Source: Caldilineaceae bacterium bin5
Lineage (GTDB): Bacteria > Chloroflexota > Anaerolineae > Caldilineales > Caldilineaceae
NCBI GenBank assembly: GCA_002238445.1
Contig: MPML01000012.1
Coordinates: 32,315 to 96,314, forward strand
Reading direction: 5' to 3'
DNA length: 64,000 nucleotides
Position numbers and translations under genes: made by a program. Below are positions 63,717-64,000 of this stretch, piece after piece. Positions within the stretch are counted from its first letter, which is position 1; each line of letters begins with the position of its first letter. The notes beneath the pieces were generated by a model. The model ran no database searches. It worked only from the letters and a program-made list of their open reading frames with translations, and had not been told where the DNA came from.

Positions 63717-64000
63717 TTGTATCGCAAATGGTCCTCCTGTGCGCCTCTAAAGTTTTTTTGTGTCATAGTTGTACTTGTGACGTTGATGCCAGGTAGTCTT
63801 CAGGCGCAAGAACCTCCTCCTTACGACCCAGAGCAGATCCCTGTCCCCGCTCGAATCCCTGTTGCAGGACTGGCCGCCGGTTCCTACGCACAGAATTGCG
63901 CGCCTTGCCATGGCGCCAGCGGCGATGGCGACGGCCCGGCAGGCGCAACGGCAGATCCAACCGTCTTCTCCGACCCTGCTGCGGTGTGGGAGCGTTCACC
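63717..64000 (+). CDS. c-type cytochrome, N-terminal part (runs off the window)
   Basis: At least 94 residues of a secreted cytochrome are visible. A TTG at 63717 gives a basic start, then a hydrophobic stretch (FFCVIVVLVTLMPGS) and probable cleavage after SLQAQ. A haem-binding motif follows, NCAPCHGASGDGDGPAG (CxxCH). The start has no strong ribosome-binding site and is tentative. Its haem would be attached by the Ccm system, matching the ccmE gene 115 bases upstream. The distal Met ligand would lie beyond the window. Confidence 0.8.
   Translation, partial: MYRKWSSCAPLKFFCVIVVLVTLMPGSLQAQEPPPYDPEQIPVPARIPVAGLAAGSYAQNCAPCHGASGDGDGPAGATADPTVFSDPAAVWERS

Overview
The window is a stretch of bacterial chromosome, moderately GC-rich, with about 55 protein genes on both strands and one tRNA. 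Gene content points to Chloroflexota, most likely an Anaerolineae/Caldilineae-type lineage. The indications are CcmE of the CxxxY type, a DnaB with a mini-intein next to a DnaD-like protein and a DnaC-like loader, many Thr/Pro/Ala-rich lipoproteins, LysM/FAS1 envelope proteins, several sulfatases and many TTG/GTG starts. The lineage is inferred from gene style; no rRNA is present to confirm it.

Layout. 1-1564: a two-component system on the minus strand. 2573-8551: a plus-strand run with a DinB-like protein, a thiolase, a fused 3-oxoacid CoA-transferase, an exported intradiol dioxygenase, a PPOX/F420-type protein and a sulfatase, suggesting aromatic or dicarboxylate catabolism through 3-oxoadipate. 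8668-17775: minus-strand rplS, a MetE-like methyltransferase, a SIS protein, a second sulfatase, a double-length UxaA-family hydrolase, an HD protein, a GT4 glycosyltransferase and a PchB-like mutase. 18337-27138: an M20 peptidase, a DUF212 protein, xseB, a pseudo-receiver/DUF309 fusion, a radical SAM-B12 operon with two small unknown genes, rhodanese, DUF2203, an A-type Fe-S carrier, moaA and a SufR-like regulator with a clear promoter and palindrome. 27200-29130: 2 kb of repeats without genes. 29130-36757: a secreted protein, then a sugar ABC importer (binding protein and two permeases), a GH42-like hydrolase and a zinc alcohol dehydrogenase. 36798-47698: a DinG-like helicase and an envelope cluster with a LysM/FAS1 protein and two lipoprotein class A penicillin-binding proteins, one split by a one-base frameshift. 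47969-48120: tRNA-Cys with its own promoter and terminator. 48191-49741: a zinc-ribbon cold-shock protein and a QTMAN-like glycosyltransferase. 51094-56275: a replication cluster with a BFN-family protein, intein-containing DnaB, a DnaD-like protein and a tandem AAA+ loader. 56395-61152: an SH3 lipoprotein, a membrane-anchored glycoside hydrolase and a GT-C glycosyltransferase. 61501-64000: an HxlR regulator, an MBL hydrolase, a DUF2007 protein, ccmE and the start of a c-type cytochrome.

The most striking unexplained signal is a dispersed repeat, always in intergenic DNA and always in the same orientation here. Its core of about 57 bases can fold into a three-way junction. Five full copies (near 1917, 17994, 28084, 28315 and 50568) keep the second hairpin while its bases change in compensating pairs. 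A tandem array of roughly 128-base units between 27616 and 28140 carries internally deleted derivatives of the same element.
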